In this document: positions 17,144 to 25,226 of the stretch, in pieces
Position numbering within the stretch: position 1 is the first letter of the stretch
Layout of the letters: every line of letters starts with the position of its first letter
DNA from: Clostridia bacterium
GTDB lineage: Bacteria; Bacillota; Clostridia; Oscillospirales; Butyricicoccaceae
DNA length: 64,000 nucleotides
NCBI GenBank assembly: GCA_029099685.1
Contig: JAQXOO010000022.1
Location: forward strand, 1 to 64,000
Reading direction: 5' to 3'
Notes under the pieces: model-generated
What the model saw: the letters and a program-made list of their open reading frames with translations, nothing else
Databases searched by the model: none
Told to the model about the DNA's origin: nothing
Made by a program: the position numbers and the translations under genes

Positions 17144-18115
17144 TCAATTCTGTTTTTTTGGCAGTCCATAAAAATATTCCAGGAAGGGGACCGCCTGCAC
17201 CTGAAACTCCCGGCCACGGAGGTATTCCAGTTCTCCGGCGCCGGTGGGAAAGTCAAACCGCAGCCGGTAGCTCCACAGGGCCTGGTGCTTATAGGGCAGG
17301 CCCCGGTTCTGGGCGGCGGTGCCGTATTTGGTGTCCCCCACCAGGGGATGGCCCCCTTCGCTCATCTGGACTCGGATCTGGTGGGTGCGGCCGGTGAGCA
17401 GCCGGCATTCCACCAGAGAGATGCCGCAGCGGCTTTCCAGCACGGTGTACCGGAGCTTGGCGGTGAGGGAATCCGCCGTTTTGTGCTTCAGGGCAAAGAC
17501 CTGCTTTTTTTCCAGGTCCCGGCGCAGATAGCTGGTGAGGGTGCCGGAGGCGGGCCGGGGCACGCCGTGGACCAGACACAGGTAATATTTGGAGATCTCC
17601 CGGTCCCGGATCTTTTCGTTGAGAATGCGCAGGGCGGCGGCGGTTTTTGCCGCGATGACGATGCCGCCGGTGTTGCGGTCGATGCGGTTGCACAGGGCCG
17701 GGGTAAAGCTGGCCTCCTGCCCGGGGTCCCAGTCCCCTTTATTATATAGGTAAGCCTTGATCTGGTTGATGAGGGTGTTGGGGGTGCTGCTCTCATCCTC
17801 GTGGACCACCAGGCCCACGGGCTTGTTCACCAGCAGGATGTGTTCGTCCTCATAGACCACGTCCAGCCGGGGCGTGACGGTCCGCCAGGCCTCCTCCGGA
17901 TCGGGGGTGGAAAAAAACTCGTCGCTGATATATAATTGAAGAACATCCCCCTCCTGCAGGCGGTAATCCTTTTCCACCCGCTTGCCGCCCAGCTTGACGC
18001 GCTTGAGCCGGATGTACTTCTGCAGCAGGGAGGGCGGCAGGGCCGGCAGGGCTTTTGTCAGATATTTGTCCAGCCGCTGGCCGGCGTCGTTGCGGTTGAT
18101 GACCAGTTCTTTCAT
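17144..18115 (-). CDS. RluA-family 23S rRNA pseudouridine synthase
   Basis: 323-residue enzyme that converts uridine to pseudouridine, probably in large-subunit rRNA. An N-terminal S4 RNA-binding domain (QRLDKYLTKALPALPPSLLQKYI...LQEGDVLQLYI) is followed by the RluA catalytic domain. The catalytic aspartate is in NRIDRNTGGIVI and the GRTHQIRVQM motif is intact. The start is the ATG after GAGAGGAAACGCC. RluC/RluD subtype cannot be fixed. It is divergent from yceD. Confidence 0.92.
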   Translation of the reverse strand: MKELVINRNDAGQRLDKYLTKALPALPPSLLQKYIRLKRVKLGGKRVEKDYRLQEGDVLQLYISDEFFSTPDPEEAWRTVTPRLDVVYEDEHILLVNKPVGLVVHEDESSTPNTLINQIKAYLYNKGDWDPGQEASFTPALCNRIDRNTGGIVIAAKTAAALRILNEKIRDREISKYYLCLVHGVPRPASGTLTSYLRRDLEKKQVFALKHKTADSLTAKLRYTVLESRCGISLVECRLLTGRTHQIRVQMSEGGHPLVGDTKYGTAAQNRGLPYKHQALWSYRLRFDFPTGAGELEYLRGREFQVQAVPFLEYFYGLPKKQN

Positions 18116-18185
18116 GGCGTTTCCTCTCATTTCGGCCCCGGCGCACTTTTTTTCGCCGGATAGACCCACATTTCGTAAAAAGTCC

Positions 18186-18214
18186 TTGACTTTTTCCGGT
18201 TTGCTTTCTATAAT
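18186..18214 (+). promoter_or_regulatory. Promoter of yceD-rpmF
   Basis: TTGACT (18186-18191), a 17-base spacer and TATAAT (18209-18214), 32 bases before yceD. Confidence 0.85.
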
Positions 18215-18246
18215 AAATTCTGCGTTATTGTGAAAAGGAGTTTTTC

Positions 18247-18759
18247 ATGCAGATCCGACTTCAGGAACTGGCCGCGATGCCTGGGCACCGGGCCCGATTC
18301 GATTATACCATAGATCTTTCTCAAGAGGAAGTGGGTTTCGAATTTCCTTTCCAAAAGCCCGTACGGCTGGAGGGGGAGGTTTCTGACGACGCCGGCGCCA
18401 TCACCCTGAGCGCCACCGTTCATGCCTGTGTCTCCACCCGCTGCGCCCGCTGCGGCAAGCCGGTGGAATATGACAAGGAGACCCCGGTGGATTTTTTGCT
18501 GGTGAAGGAGCTGGAAGGCGAGGAGGATGACCTGCGGGACGACCTGTACCTGGTGGAGTCCGACACGGTGGAGCTGGACGAGATCCTGGTCCCGGAACTG
18601 ATCCTGGACATGGAGATGACCGTGCTGTGCCGGGAAGACTGCAAGGGCCTGTGCCCCAAGTGCGGCCGGGACCTGAACCTGGGTCCCTGCGGCTGCGTCA
18701 CCCGGGAGATCGACCCCCGGCTGGCCGTTCTGCAAAAATTCCTGGACAGCAAAGAGTAA
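18247..18759 (+). CDS. YceD/DUF177 family protein
   Basis: 170-residue protein of the YceD (DUF177) family, which is linked to large-subunit rRNA/ribosome metabolism and nearly always precedes rpmF. A metal-binding pattern is visible: CARCGKPVE near residue 66 and CREDCKGLCPKCGRDLN near residue 130, then the C-terminal DPRLAVLQKFLDSK. The start follows AAAAGGAG. rpmF follows 40 bases later. Confidence 0.9.
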   Translation: MQIRLQELAAMPGHRARFDYTIDLSQEEVGFEFPFQKPVRLEGEVSDDAGAITLSATVHACVSTRCARCGKPVEYDKETPVDFLLVKELEGEEDDLRDDLYLVESDTVELDEILVPELILDMEMTVLCREDCKGLCPKCGRDLNLGPCGCVTREIDPRLAVLQKFLDSKE

Positions 18760-18799
18760 ACATAAAAGATATGGTTTCATAGATTGAGGAGGTGTCCAA

Positions 18800-18988
18800 A
18801 TGGCAGTACCCCGCGCGCGAATTTCCAAGCAGCGTCGTAACAAGAGACGGAGCTCTCACTGGAAGCTGGCTTTGCCCGGCCTGGTGAAGTGCCCCAAGTG
18901 CGGCGAGCCCGTTCTGTCCCACAGAGCCTGCAAGGCTTGTGGCTACTACGCCGGCCGTCAGGTCATCAAGGTCGCTGAGGAAAACTGA
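18800..18988 (+). CDS. rpmF: 50S ribosomal protein L32
   Basis: 62 residues beginning [18 protein letters not shown], with a zinc ribbon [18 protein letters not shown] (four cysteines kept, the zinc-binding C+ form). The start follows GAGGAGG. A terminator is found just after the stop. Confidence 0.98.
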   Translation: MAVPRARISKQRRNKRRSSHWKLALPGLVKCPKCGEPVLSHRACKACGYYAGRQVIKVAEEN

Positions 18989-18996
18989 AGCATAAG

Positions 18997-19032
18997 AAAA
19001 TGGAGAGGGCGCGGAACCTTCTCCATTTTTTT
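18997..19032 (+). terminator. Terminator after rpmF
   Basis: AAAATGGAGA (18997-19006) pairs with TCTCCATTTT (19020-19029) and is followed by TTT. Confidence 0.85.
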
Positions 19033-19083
19033 CTGCGCACGTCCCCAAAGCCCTGCTTTTCCGGAAATACTGAAAGACAGGGC

Positions 19084-19104
19084 GGGCCCGGCGGCGCCGG
19101 GCCC
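19084..19104. repeat. GC-only hairpin before the DUF512 gene
   Basis: GGGCCCGGC and GCCGGGCCC form a perfect 9-bp stem with a 3-base loop, 27 bases upstream of the next start codon. There is no U tract. It might limit translation or read-through. Confidence 0.5.
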
Positions 19105-19131
19105 TTCCAAATCATGAACAGGAGGCGGCCT

Positions 19132-20439
19132 ATGTCTGCCATCATCACCAGGATCGACCCCCATTCTCCGGCGGATAAGGCCGGCCTGCAGGTGGGGGAG
19201 ACGCTTTTGTCCATCGGCGGCCACGCCATCCACGATGTGATGGACTATAAATTTTACGCCTATGACCCCCGCCTGACCCTGGAACTGCAAGGCCCCGGTG
19301 GCGCCCGGCGCACGGTGAAGCTGCGCAAGCAGGAGGGCCAGGACCTGGGCCTGGAGTTCGAGACCTATCTGATGGACGCTCAAAAGGGCTGCGCCAACCG
19401 GTGCGTGTTCTGCTTTATCGACCAGCTGCCCCGGGGGATGCGCAGGAGCCTGTATTTCAAGGATGACGACGCCCGGCTGTCCTTTTTGCTGGGCAACTAT
19501 ATCACCATGACCAATCTCAGCGACGAGGACGCTGACCGCATCATCCGGATGCGCATCTCGCCGCTGAACGTGTCGGTGCACACCACCGACCCCGACCTGC
19601 GTACCAAAATGCTGGGCAATCCCAACGGCGGCCCCAGCCTGCGGCACCTGTACGCCTTCGCGGCGGCGGGCGTCCGCATCCATGCCCAGATCGTGGCCTG
19701 CCCCGGCTGGAATGACGGCGCGGCCCTGGAAAAGACCCTGCGGGACCTGTCCGCCCTGTACCCCTCGGTGGAGAGCGTGGCGGTGGTGCCGGTGGGCCTG
19801 ACCCGGTACCGGGAGGGCCTGACCCCGCTGACCCCGGTGGGCGAGCGGGAGGCCCGGGACATGATCGCCGCCATCGACTGGCAGCGCGCCCAAAATCTGC
19901 GGCAGTACGGCACGGCCATCGCGGCCGCCGCCGACGAGCTGTACCTCAAGGCCCACCTGCCCCTGCCCGGCCCGGATTACTACGAGGGCTATCCCCAGCT
20001 GGACAACGGCGTGGGCCTGATGAGCCTGTTTGAGGAGGAGCTGCGGGGCGCGCTGTCCTGCGAGGACGGGGACCTGCCGGCACCCTCCCCCTGTACCATC
20101 GCCTGCGGCCTGGCCGCCGCCCCCTTCATGGAGCGGATGGTGGGTCTGATCCGGGAAAAGTGCCCCGGCCTGCGGGCCCGGGTCATCGGCATCCGCAATG
20201 ACTTTTTCGGCGAGACGGTGGACGTTTCCGGCCTGGTCACCGGCGGGGACCTGCTGCGCCAGCTTCCGGGAAAGCTGGAGGGCACGCGCCTGCTGCTGCC
20301 GGTGGTCATGCTGCGGGACAAGGAGAACGTCTTTTTGGACGATGTGACCCCGGAAGACCTGGAGCGGGCGCTGGGCGTCACGGTCCACGCGCCGGAGATC
20401 GACGGCGGCGTGTTTCTGGACACGGTGCTGGAGCGGTAA
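19132..20439 (+). CDS. DUF512 family PDZ/radical-SAM-like protein
   Basis: 435-residue protein of the Clostridia-type DUF512 family. An N-terminal PDZ-like domain (ITRIDPHSPADKAGLQVGETLLSI) is followed by a radical-SAM-type cysteine cluster CANRCVFCFIDQLPRGMR near residue 88, then the HTTDPDLRTKMLGN region and a C-terminal DUF512 domain. Molecular function is unknown for the family. The start is the ATG seven bases after AGGAGG, in place of two upstream in-frame ATGs. It commonly precedes der, as here. Confidence 0.9.
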   Translation: MSAIITRIDPHSPADKAGLQVGETLLSIGGHAIHDVMDYKFYAYDPRLTLELQGPGGARRTVKLRKQEGQDLGLEFETYLMDAQKGCANRCVFCFIDQLPRGMRRSLYFKDDDARLSFLLGNYITMTNLSDEDADRIIRMRISPLNVSVHTTDPDLRTKMLGNPNGGPSLRHLYAFAAAGVRIHAQIVACPGWNDGAALEKTLRDLSALYPSVESVAVVPVGLTRYREGLTPLTPVGEREARDMIAAIDWQRAQNLRQYGTAIAAAADELYLKAHLPLPGPDYYEGYPQLDNGVGLMSLFEEELRGALSCEDGDLPAPSPCTIACGLAAAPFMERMVGLIREKCPGLRARVIGIRNDFFGETVDVSGLVTGGDLLRQLPGKLEGTRLLLPVVMLRDKENVFLDDVTPEDLERALGVTVHAPEIDGGVFLDTVLER

Positions 20440-20547
20440 GCACGGGCTGCAGCACCCGGGAACACAAAATTCACACTTTACCGCTTGATTTTCCCGCCTG
20501 AGACTGAAAGAATATAGAAGAAATGAGAAAAACAGGGAGTTGATATT

Positions 20548-21876
20548 ATGGAAAAACCCGTGGTCGCCATCGTGGGCAGACCCAATGTAGGTAAATCCCT
20601 GCTGTTCAACCGTATCACGGAAAAGAAACACGCCATCGTGGAGGACACCCCCGGCGTCACCCGCGACCGCATCTACGGCGACGCCGAGTGGCGCAGCAAG
20701 CCCTTTGTGGTGGTGGATACCGGCGGCATCGAGCCGCGCACCGACGATGAGATCCTGAAATTCATGCGCCAGCAGGCCCTCATCGCCATCGACCACGCCC
20801 AGGTGGTCATCCTGGTCACCGACATCCGCACCGGCGTCACCGCCGCGGACATGGAGGTGGCCGCCATGCTGAAAAAGGCCAAAAAGCCCATCGTGCTGGC
20901 GGTGAACAAGCTGGACGCCCCCGGCGAGCCGCCGGCGGAGTTTTATGAGTTTTACAACCTGGGCTTGGGGGATCCCGTGGGCATCTCCGCCCTCCACGGC
21001 AACGGCACCGGCGACCTGCTGGACGCCTGCTTCGCCTATCTGCCCGGCGACGCCTGGGACGATGTGGAGGAGGATGAGGGCATCCGGGTGGCCGTCATCG
21101 GCAAGCCCAATGCCGGAAAATCCAGCCTCATCAACCGGGTCACCGGCGAGGAGCGGGTCATTGTCAGCAACATCCCCGGCACCACCCGGGATTCCATCGA
21201 CAGCCGGGTCGTCCGGGGGGAGGACCGCTTCACCTTTATCGACACCGCGGGCATCCGCCGCAAAAGCAAGGTGGACGAGGCCATCGAGCGTTTTTCCGTC
21301 CTGCGGGCACAGATGGCCATCGAGCGGGCGGATGTGTGCATCCTGATGATCGACGCGGAGACCGGCATCACCGACCAGGACACCAAGATCGCGGGTCTGG
21401 CCCACGAGGCCGGAAAGGCCGCCATCATCGCCGTCAACAAGTGGGACCTGGTGGAAAAGGAGACCGGCACCCAGGCCGAGTATGAGGAAAAGATCCGGAC
21501 CGAACTGGCCTATATGCCCTATGCGCCCATGATCTTTTTGTCCGCAAAGACCGGCCAGCGGGTGGAGAACCTGTTCGGCCTGATCAAAAAGGTCCATGCT
21601 TCCGCCACCATGCGCATCACCACCGGCAGCCTCAACGCCATCCTGGCGGAGGCCACCGCCAGGGTGCAGCCTCCCACGGACAAGGGCCGCCGGCTGAAGA
21701 TCTATTATATCACCCAGGCCGGCGTGCAGCCCCCCACCTTTGTGTGCTTCTGCAACGACGCCCGGCTGTTCCACTTCTCCTACCTGCGCTATCTGGAAAA
21801 CCAGATCCGCCAGGCCTATGCCATGGAGGGCACGCCGGTGAAAATGGTGGTCCGCCAGCGGGGCGAGGATCTCTGA
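20548..21876 (+). CDS. der: GTPase Der (EngA), ribosome biogenesis
   Basis: 442-residue tandem GTPase needed for 50S assembly. The first G domain has GRPNVGKS at residues 10-17 and DTGGIE; the second has GKPNAGKSS from residue 185, DTAGIRRK and NKWDLV. The C-terminal KH-like domain ends at MVVRQRGEDL. It has GGGAG before the ATG. It is followed by plsY and gpsA, probably as one operon. Confidence 0.98.
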   Translation: MEKPVVAIVGRPNVGKSLLFNRITEKKHAIVEDTPGVTRDRIYGDAEWRSKPFVVVDTGGIEPRTDDEILKFMRQQALIAIDHAQVVILVTDIRTGVTAADMEVAAMLKKAKKPIVLAVNKLDAPGEPPAEFYEFYNLGLGDPVGISALHGNGTGDLLDACFAYLPGDAWDDVEEDEGIRVAVIGKPNAGKSSLINRVTGEERVIVSNIPGTTRDSIDSRVVRGEDRFTFIDTAGIRRKSKVDEAIERFSVLRAQMAIERADVCILMIDAETGITDQDTKIAGLAHEAGKAAIIAVNKWDLVEKETGTQAEYEEKIRTELAYMPYAPMIFLSAKTGQRVENLFGLIKKVHASATMRITTGSLNAILAEATARVQPPTDKGRRLKIYYITQAGVQPPTFVCFCNDARLFHFSYLRYLENQIRQAYAMEGTPVKMVVRQRGEDL

Positions 21877-21922
21877 CCGCGGACGGTCCCGGAGAAAATC
21901 CTTCTGAGGAGCTTTGTATCAT

Positions 21923-22543
21923 ATGTTTGCTGATTCTGTTCTGGCCTATTTCGCCGCCGCCCTCATCGCCTATCTGCTGGGCTCCGTCAGCGGCGCCATT
22001 GTGTCCTCTCATGTGGGACATCACGAGGACATCCGCGACTTCGGCAGCGGCAACGCCGGCATGACCAACGCCCTGCGCACCTACGGCATCCGTCACGCCG
22101 CCATTGTGGCCGCCATCGATATTCTCAAGACCGTGGCCGCCATCCTTGCCGCCAAATGGCTCATCGGCTGGAAGTGGGGCTTTGTCATCGGCTCCCTGTT
22201 CGCCATAGCGGGCCACCTGTTTCCCGTCTATTACGGCTTCAAGGGCGGAAAGGGCGTGCTGTGCGGCCTGGCCTCGCTGCTGATGGTGGACTGGCGCACC
22301 GGCGCGCTGGTGCTGGTGGTGTTTGCCATCGTGGTGGCCATCTGCAGGCGGGTGTCCCTGGGCTCCATCTGCGCCTGCGCCTCGGCCCCCCTGTGGTGCC
22401 TGCTGCTGGGCGTTCCGCCCCTGCACACCGGCTATATCTGCCTGGCGGCGGCGTGGCTGATCTGGTGCCACCGCAGCAATATCCGCCGCCTGCTCCGGGG
22501 CGAGGAACCCAAGACCGTTATCGCCAAGAGGAAAAGATCATGA
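21923..22543 (+). CDS. plsY: Acyl-phosphate:glycerol-3-phosphate acyltransferase PlsY
   Basis: 206-residue membrane enzyme making lysophosphatidic acid from acyl-phosphate. The three PlsY motifs are visible: GSGNAGMTNALRTYG, YYGFKGGKGV and the HRSNIRRLLRGEE C-terminal element, spread over about five helices. ATG at 21923 is chosen; an in-frame TTG at 21914 is too close to GAGGAG. Its stop overlaps the gpsA start (ATGA), which makes metabolic sense because GpsA supplies the glycerol-3-phosphate. Confidence 0.94.
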   Translation: MFADSVLAYFAAALIAYLLGSVSGAIVSSHVGHHEDIRDFGSGNAGMTNALRTYGIRHAAIVAAIDILKTVAAILAAKWLIGWKWGFVIGSLFAIAGHLFPVYYGFKGGKGVLCGLASLLMVDWRTGALVLVVFAIVVAICRRVSLGSICACASAPLWCLLLGVPPLHTGYICLAAAWLIWCHRSNIRRLLRGEEPKTVIAKRKRS

Positions 22544-23562
22544 ACATCGCTGTGATGGGAAGCGGCGGCTGGGGCCTGGCCATGGCCAAGTGCATGGCGG
22601 AAAAGGGCCACAGCGTCGCCGTCTGGAGCCATAAGCCGGAGACCACCGCCATGCTGCGCAGGGACCGCTGCAACCCAAAGCTGCTGCGGGGCGTCACCCT
22701 GCCGGCGGGCATCTCCTTCACCGATGACCCGGGCTGCGCCCGGGGGTGCCCCATCGTGGTGATCGCCGTGCCCTCCTTCGCCGTGTGCGAAACTGCCCGG
22801 GAGCTGTCCCGCCATCTGGAGGACGGCCAGGTGCTGGTGCTTTTGAGCAAGGGCTTTGACCTGGACCACGGCTGCTGCCTGCTCAGTGACACCGTGGCCC
22901 GGGAGGTGGGCCGGGCCTGTCCCGTGGTGGCCCTCACCGGTCCTTCTCATGCGGAGGAGGTCAGCCGGGGCATCCCCACTGCCGTTTTGGCGGCCTCGCC
23001 CTCACGGGAGGCGGCCGAACTGGTGCAGCGGGAGCTGTCCACCGACTATCTCCGCATTTACACCTCCCCGGACATCGTCAGCGCGGAGCTGGGCGGCGCC
23101 ATGAAGAACATCATGGCCGTGGCCGTGGGCATCAGCGACGGCTATGGTTTCGGCGACAATACAAAGGCCATGCTCATGACCCGCGGCATAGCGGAGATGG
23201 CCCGCCTGGGCCAGGAGCTGGGAGGCGACGCGCGGACCTTCTCCGGCCTGTCCGGCGTGGGCGATTTGATCGTCACCTGCATCTCCCAGCACTCCCGCAA
23301 CCGCAGGTTCGGCCTGCTGGTGGGCGGCGGTATGCCGGTAGAACAGGCGTTGGAGCAGGTGGGTGCCGTGGTGGAGGGCTATTTCGCCACCCGGGCTGTC
23401 CACCAGCTCACCGCGGACAAGGGACTGGATATGCCCATCTGCCAGGCCATGTACCACATTTTGATGGAGCACGCGCCCCTGGACGGGGTCATCACCGCCC
23501 TGCTGGGCCGGGTCAGCCGCGCCGAGCACGATGCCTATGAGGCGGCGGAACTGTGGAAATAA
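22540..23562 (+). CDS. gpsA: Glycerol-3-phosphate dehydrogenase [NAD(P)+]
   Basis: 340-residue enzyme reducing dihydroxyacetone phosphate to glycerol-3-phosphate. The Rossmann motif is GSGGWGLAMA at the N-terminus (one residue different from the common GAGSWGTA). The catalytic ELGGAMKNIMAVAVG segment contains the conserved lysine, and NTKAMLMTRGIAEM and SGVGDLIVTC follow. The start is the ATG that overlaps the plsY stop; upstream open sequence belongs to another frame of plsY. Confidence 0.96.
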   Translation: MNIAVMGSGGWGLAMAKCMAEKGHSVAVWSHKPETTAMLRRDRCNPKLLRGVTLPAGISFTDDPGCARGCPIVVIAVPSFAVCETARELSRHLEDGQVLVLLSKGFDLDHGCCLLSDTVAREVGRACPVVALTGPSHAEEVSRGIPTAVLAASPSREAAELVQRELSTDYLRIYTSPDIVSAELGGAMKNIMAVAVGISDGYGFGDNTKAMLMTRGIAEMARLGQELGGDARTFSGLSGVGDLIVTCISQHSRNRRFGLLVGGGMPVEQALEQVGAVVEGYFATRAVHQLTADKGLDMPICQAMYHILMEHAPLDGVITALLGRVSRAEHDAYEAAELWK

Positions 23563-23570
23563 ATATACAG

Positions 23571-23644
23571 AAAGAGCACACTGCAAGCCCCAAAGAAAGT
23601 CTTCTGAAAGGAGGATGGTGGGTTTTGCGGCGTGCTCTTTTGCT
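23571..23644 (+). terminator. Terminator after gpsA with long loop
   Basis: AAAGAGCAC (23571-23579) pairs with GTGCTCTTT (23632-23640) and a T follows. The 52-base interior can extend the stem weakly (GCAAGCCC with GGGTTTTGC). Confidence 0.6.
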
Positions 23645-23655
23645 GTCTGAATAAA

Positions 23656-23744
23656 TTTATTTCGATAATTGTCAAAATGAATTTGACAAATGGGCCGGGG
23701 CGTGGTATGCTGGCCTCAACTTGTTAGATAAGTATCGAAATAAA
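23656..23744 (+). promoter_or_regulatory. Promoter flanked by inverted operator half-sites, ArsR-type unit
   Basis: The promoter is TTGACA (23683-23688), 17 bases, TATGCT (23706-23711). The 12-mer TTTATTTCGATA (23656-23667), upstream of the -35 box, is repeated as its exact reverse complement TATCGAAATAAA (23733-23744), just before the ribosome binding site. Two identical half-sites around a promoter that drives a repressor gene suggest autoregulation, possibly by looping. The binding is inferred. Confidence 0.7.
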
Positions 23745-23758
23745 TGGAGGACATGACT

Positions 23759-24103
23759 ATGAAAGAATTTCTGAAGTCCCTGGAGCGGACCGCCGGGGAC
23801 CTTCGGCGGCAGGCCAGGGACCTGGCCGCCGATTCCCGGCAGGATGATGCCGATCTCACCAAGATCCGCGCCAATATCTACGAGATCTGCGCCACCGTGG
23901 GCGGCGTAGTGTGCAAAACACAACCGGAGAGCCAGTGGGAGGCGGTCTACCGCAGCAAGCTGGCGGCCCTGCCCCAAAACTGGCGCGCCGCCCTGGAGGC
24001 GGCCCGGGCCCACGGCGACGACCGGCGCGCCGCGGTGGAGGAACTGAAGCTGGAGGCGTTGGCCGATGTGCTGGCCCGGCTGGACGCCCGGAAGGAGGCC
24101 TGA
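23759..24103 (+). CDS. Hypothetical helical protein partnered with ArsR-DUF2087 regulator
   Basis: 114 residues, not recognised. It is charged and almost entirely helical by composition (KEFLKSLERTAGDLRRQARDLA..., EELKLEALADVLARLDARK), with no signal peptide or membrane segment. Two cysteines sit in a central IYEICATVGGVVCKT segment, which could sense a metal or redox change, but the spacing matches no known site. The start is the ATG eight bases after GGAGG; two earlier ATGs overlap that site. It is the first gene of a two-gene unit, three bases before the ArsR-type gene, under the operator-flanked promoter. Confidence 0.75.
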   Translation: MKEFLKSLERTAGDLRRQARDLAADSRQDDADLTKIRANIYEICATVGGVVCKTQPESQWEAVYRSKLAALPQNWRAALEAARAHGDDRRAAVEELKLEALADVLARLDARKEA

Positions 24104-24106
24104 CCC

Positions 24107-24658
24107 ATGAGCGAGGAACAGGTGCTGCTGCTGTTCAAATGTCTGGCGGACCGCTCCCGCCTGCGCATCGTCCAGTCCCTTTTGCGGGAGGATATGTATG
24201 TGGAGCTGCTGTCCCAGCGGCTGGGGCTGACTCCGGCCACCATCTCCTTCCACCTGAAAAAGCTGGAGGAGGCCGGACTGGTCACCTCCCGTCCGGAGCA
24301 ATATTACACCATGTACGCCCTTCGGCGGGAACGGCTGACCCTGCCGCTGCTGGAGCTGATCGCCGCCGCCGACGACGCGGCCCCCGAGCAGGAGCGGCGG
24401 GAGGCCGCCTACCGGAAAAAGGTTTTGGAGACCTTTTTTGAATACGGCCGGCTGAAGGCCATCCCCGCTCAGCGGAAAAAGGAGCGTATCTGCCTGGAGG
24501 AGGTCGCAAAAGCCCTGGAGCCGGGCCGGGTCTATGCAGAGCCGGAGCTGAACCAGGTGCTGCTTGGCTTTCACGAGGACTACTGTACGCTTCGCCGGGA
24601 TATGATCTCCGAGGGGCTGCTGCAAAGGGAAAACGGACAGTACCGGCTGCGGGGGTAA
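24107..24658 (+). CDS. ArsR-family regulator with C-terminal DUF2087 domain
   Basis: 183-residue putative transcription repressor. The N-terminal winged helix reads LLFKCLADRSRLRIVQSLL...LSQRLGLTPATISFHLKKLEEAGLVTSRPEQYY, an ArsR-type HTH without the CVC metal motif. After a helical linker, residues of about 118-180 (AIPAQRKKERICLEEVA...YAEPELNQVLLGFHEDYCTLRRDMISEGLL) match the DUF2087 pattern. GGAGG lies eight bases upstream. The ligand is unknown; it probably controls its own unit. Confidence 0.88.
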   Translation: MSEEQVLLLFKCLADRSRLRIVQSLLREDMYVELLSQRLGLTPATISFHLKKLEEAGLVTSRPEQYYTMYALRRERLTLPLLELIAAADDAAPEQERREAAYRKKVLETFFEYGRLKAIPAQRKKERICLEEVAKALEPGRVYAEPELNQVLLGFHEDYCTLRRDMISEGLLQRENGQYRLRG

Positions 24659-24761
24659 GCGCCGCCTGCCGGGGCGGGCAGCCTTCCGCGGGAACCGGTG
24701 CTTCTTTTCGCGGAGGGGGCAACGCACGCTGCGGCGCAGGGCATGATGCCCGCGGCACAGC

Positions 24762-24792
24762 AAAAAAGCGTCCGGCTTTTGCCGGACGCTTT
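24762..24792. terminator. Terminator of rpmB, possibly shared with arsR unit
   Basis: AAAGCGTCCGGC (24765-24776) pairs perfectly with GCCGGACGCTTT (24781-24792) around TTTT. On the minus strand it ends in TTTTTT, so it is strongest for rpmB. Confidence 0.9.
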
Positions 24793-24810
24793 CGTTATGC
24801 AGCTTTGAGA

Positions 24811-24999
24811 TCAGATCGCGCGGGTGACCTTACCGGAACGCAGGCAGCGGGTGCACACGTTGATGTGCTTGGGAGTGCCGTCAACGATCGCCTTCACGCG
24901 GCGGACGTTGGGCTTCCAGGTACGGTTGGTGCGTCTGTGGGAGTGGGAGACCTGAATACCAAAGGTCACGCCCTTGCCGCAAACATCACATTTCGCCAT
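24811..24999 (-). CDS. rpmB: 50S ribosomal protein L28
   Basis: 62 residues beginning MAKCDVCGKGVTFGIQVSHSHRRTNR, with CXXC pairs (CDVC and CTRC) in the zinc-binding form. GGAGG precedes the ATG. It is monocistronic with its own promoter and terminator. Confidence 0.97.
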   Translation of the reverse strand: MAKCDVCGKGVTFGIQVSHSHRRTNRTWKPNVRRVKAIVDGTPKHINVCTRCLRSGKVTRAI

Positions 25000-25111
25000 T
25001 TCTCTGCACCTCCTTCGGCCTTAGTCCAAAACGCTGTTTCGGGAGCCTGTGAGCGGACCGGGGACGGTTTTCACCGGCGGGGCCGCGGCTTCCCTGAAAA
25101 GCGGCTTAATT

Positions 25112-25140
25112 ATGTTACCACATAACGGCTGAAAATGCAA
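25112..25140 (-). promoter_or_regulatory. Promoter of rpmB
   Basis: On the minus strand TTGCAT (25135-25140), 17 bases, TAACAT (25112-25117). It is back to back with the hprK promoter. Confidence 0.7.
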
Positions 25141-25166
25141 GTGGTTTCGCTGAAAATCTTTTGGTC

Positions 25167-25195
25167 TTGCCAATCTTTCCGGAATGGCGTATAAT
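25167..25195 (+). promoter_or_regulatory. Promoter of hprK
   Basis: TTGCCA (25167-25172), 17 bases, TATAAT (25190-25195), 31 bases before the start codon. Confidence 0.8.
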
Positions 25196-25226
25196 AAAGT
25201 AACTTCACATATGCGGAGGGAGCATC

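Noticed and set aside
22156..22539. Extended N-terminus of gpsA overlapping plsY
   Set aside because: The extension is plsY read in another frame; the ATGA overlap start gives a perfect Rossmann start.
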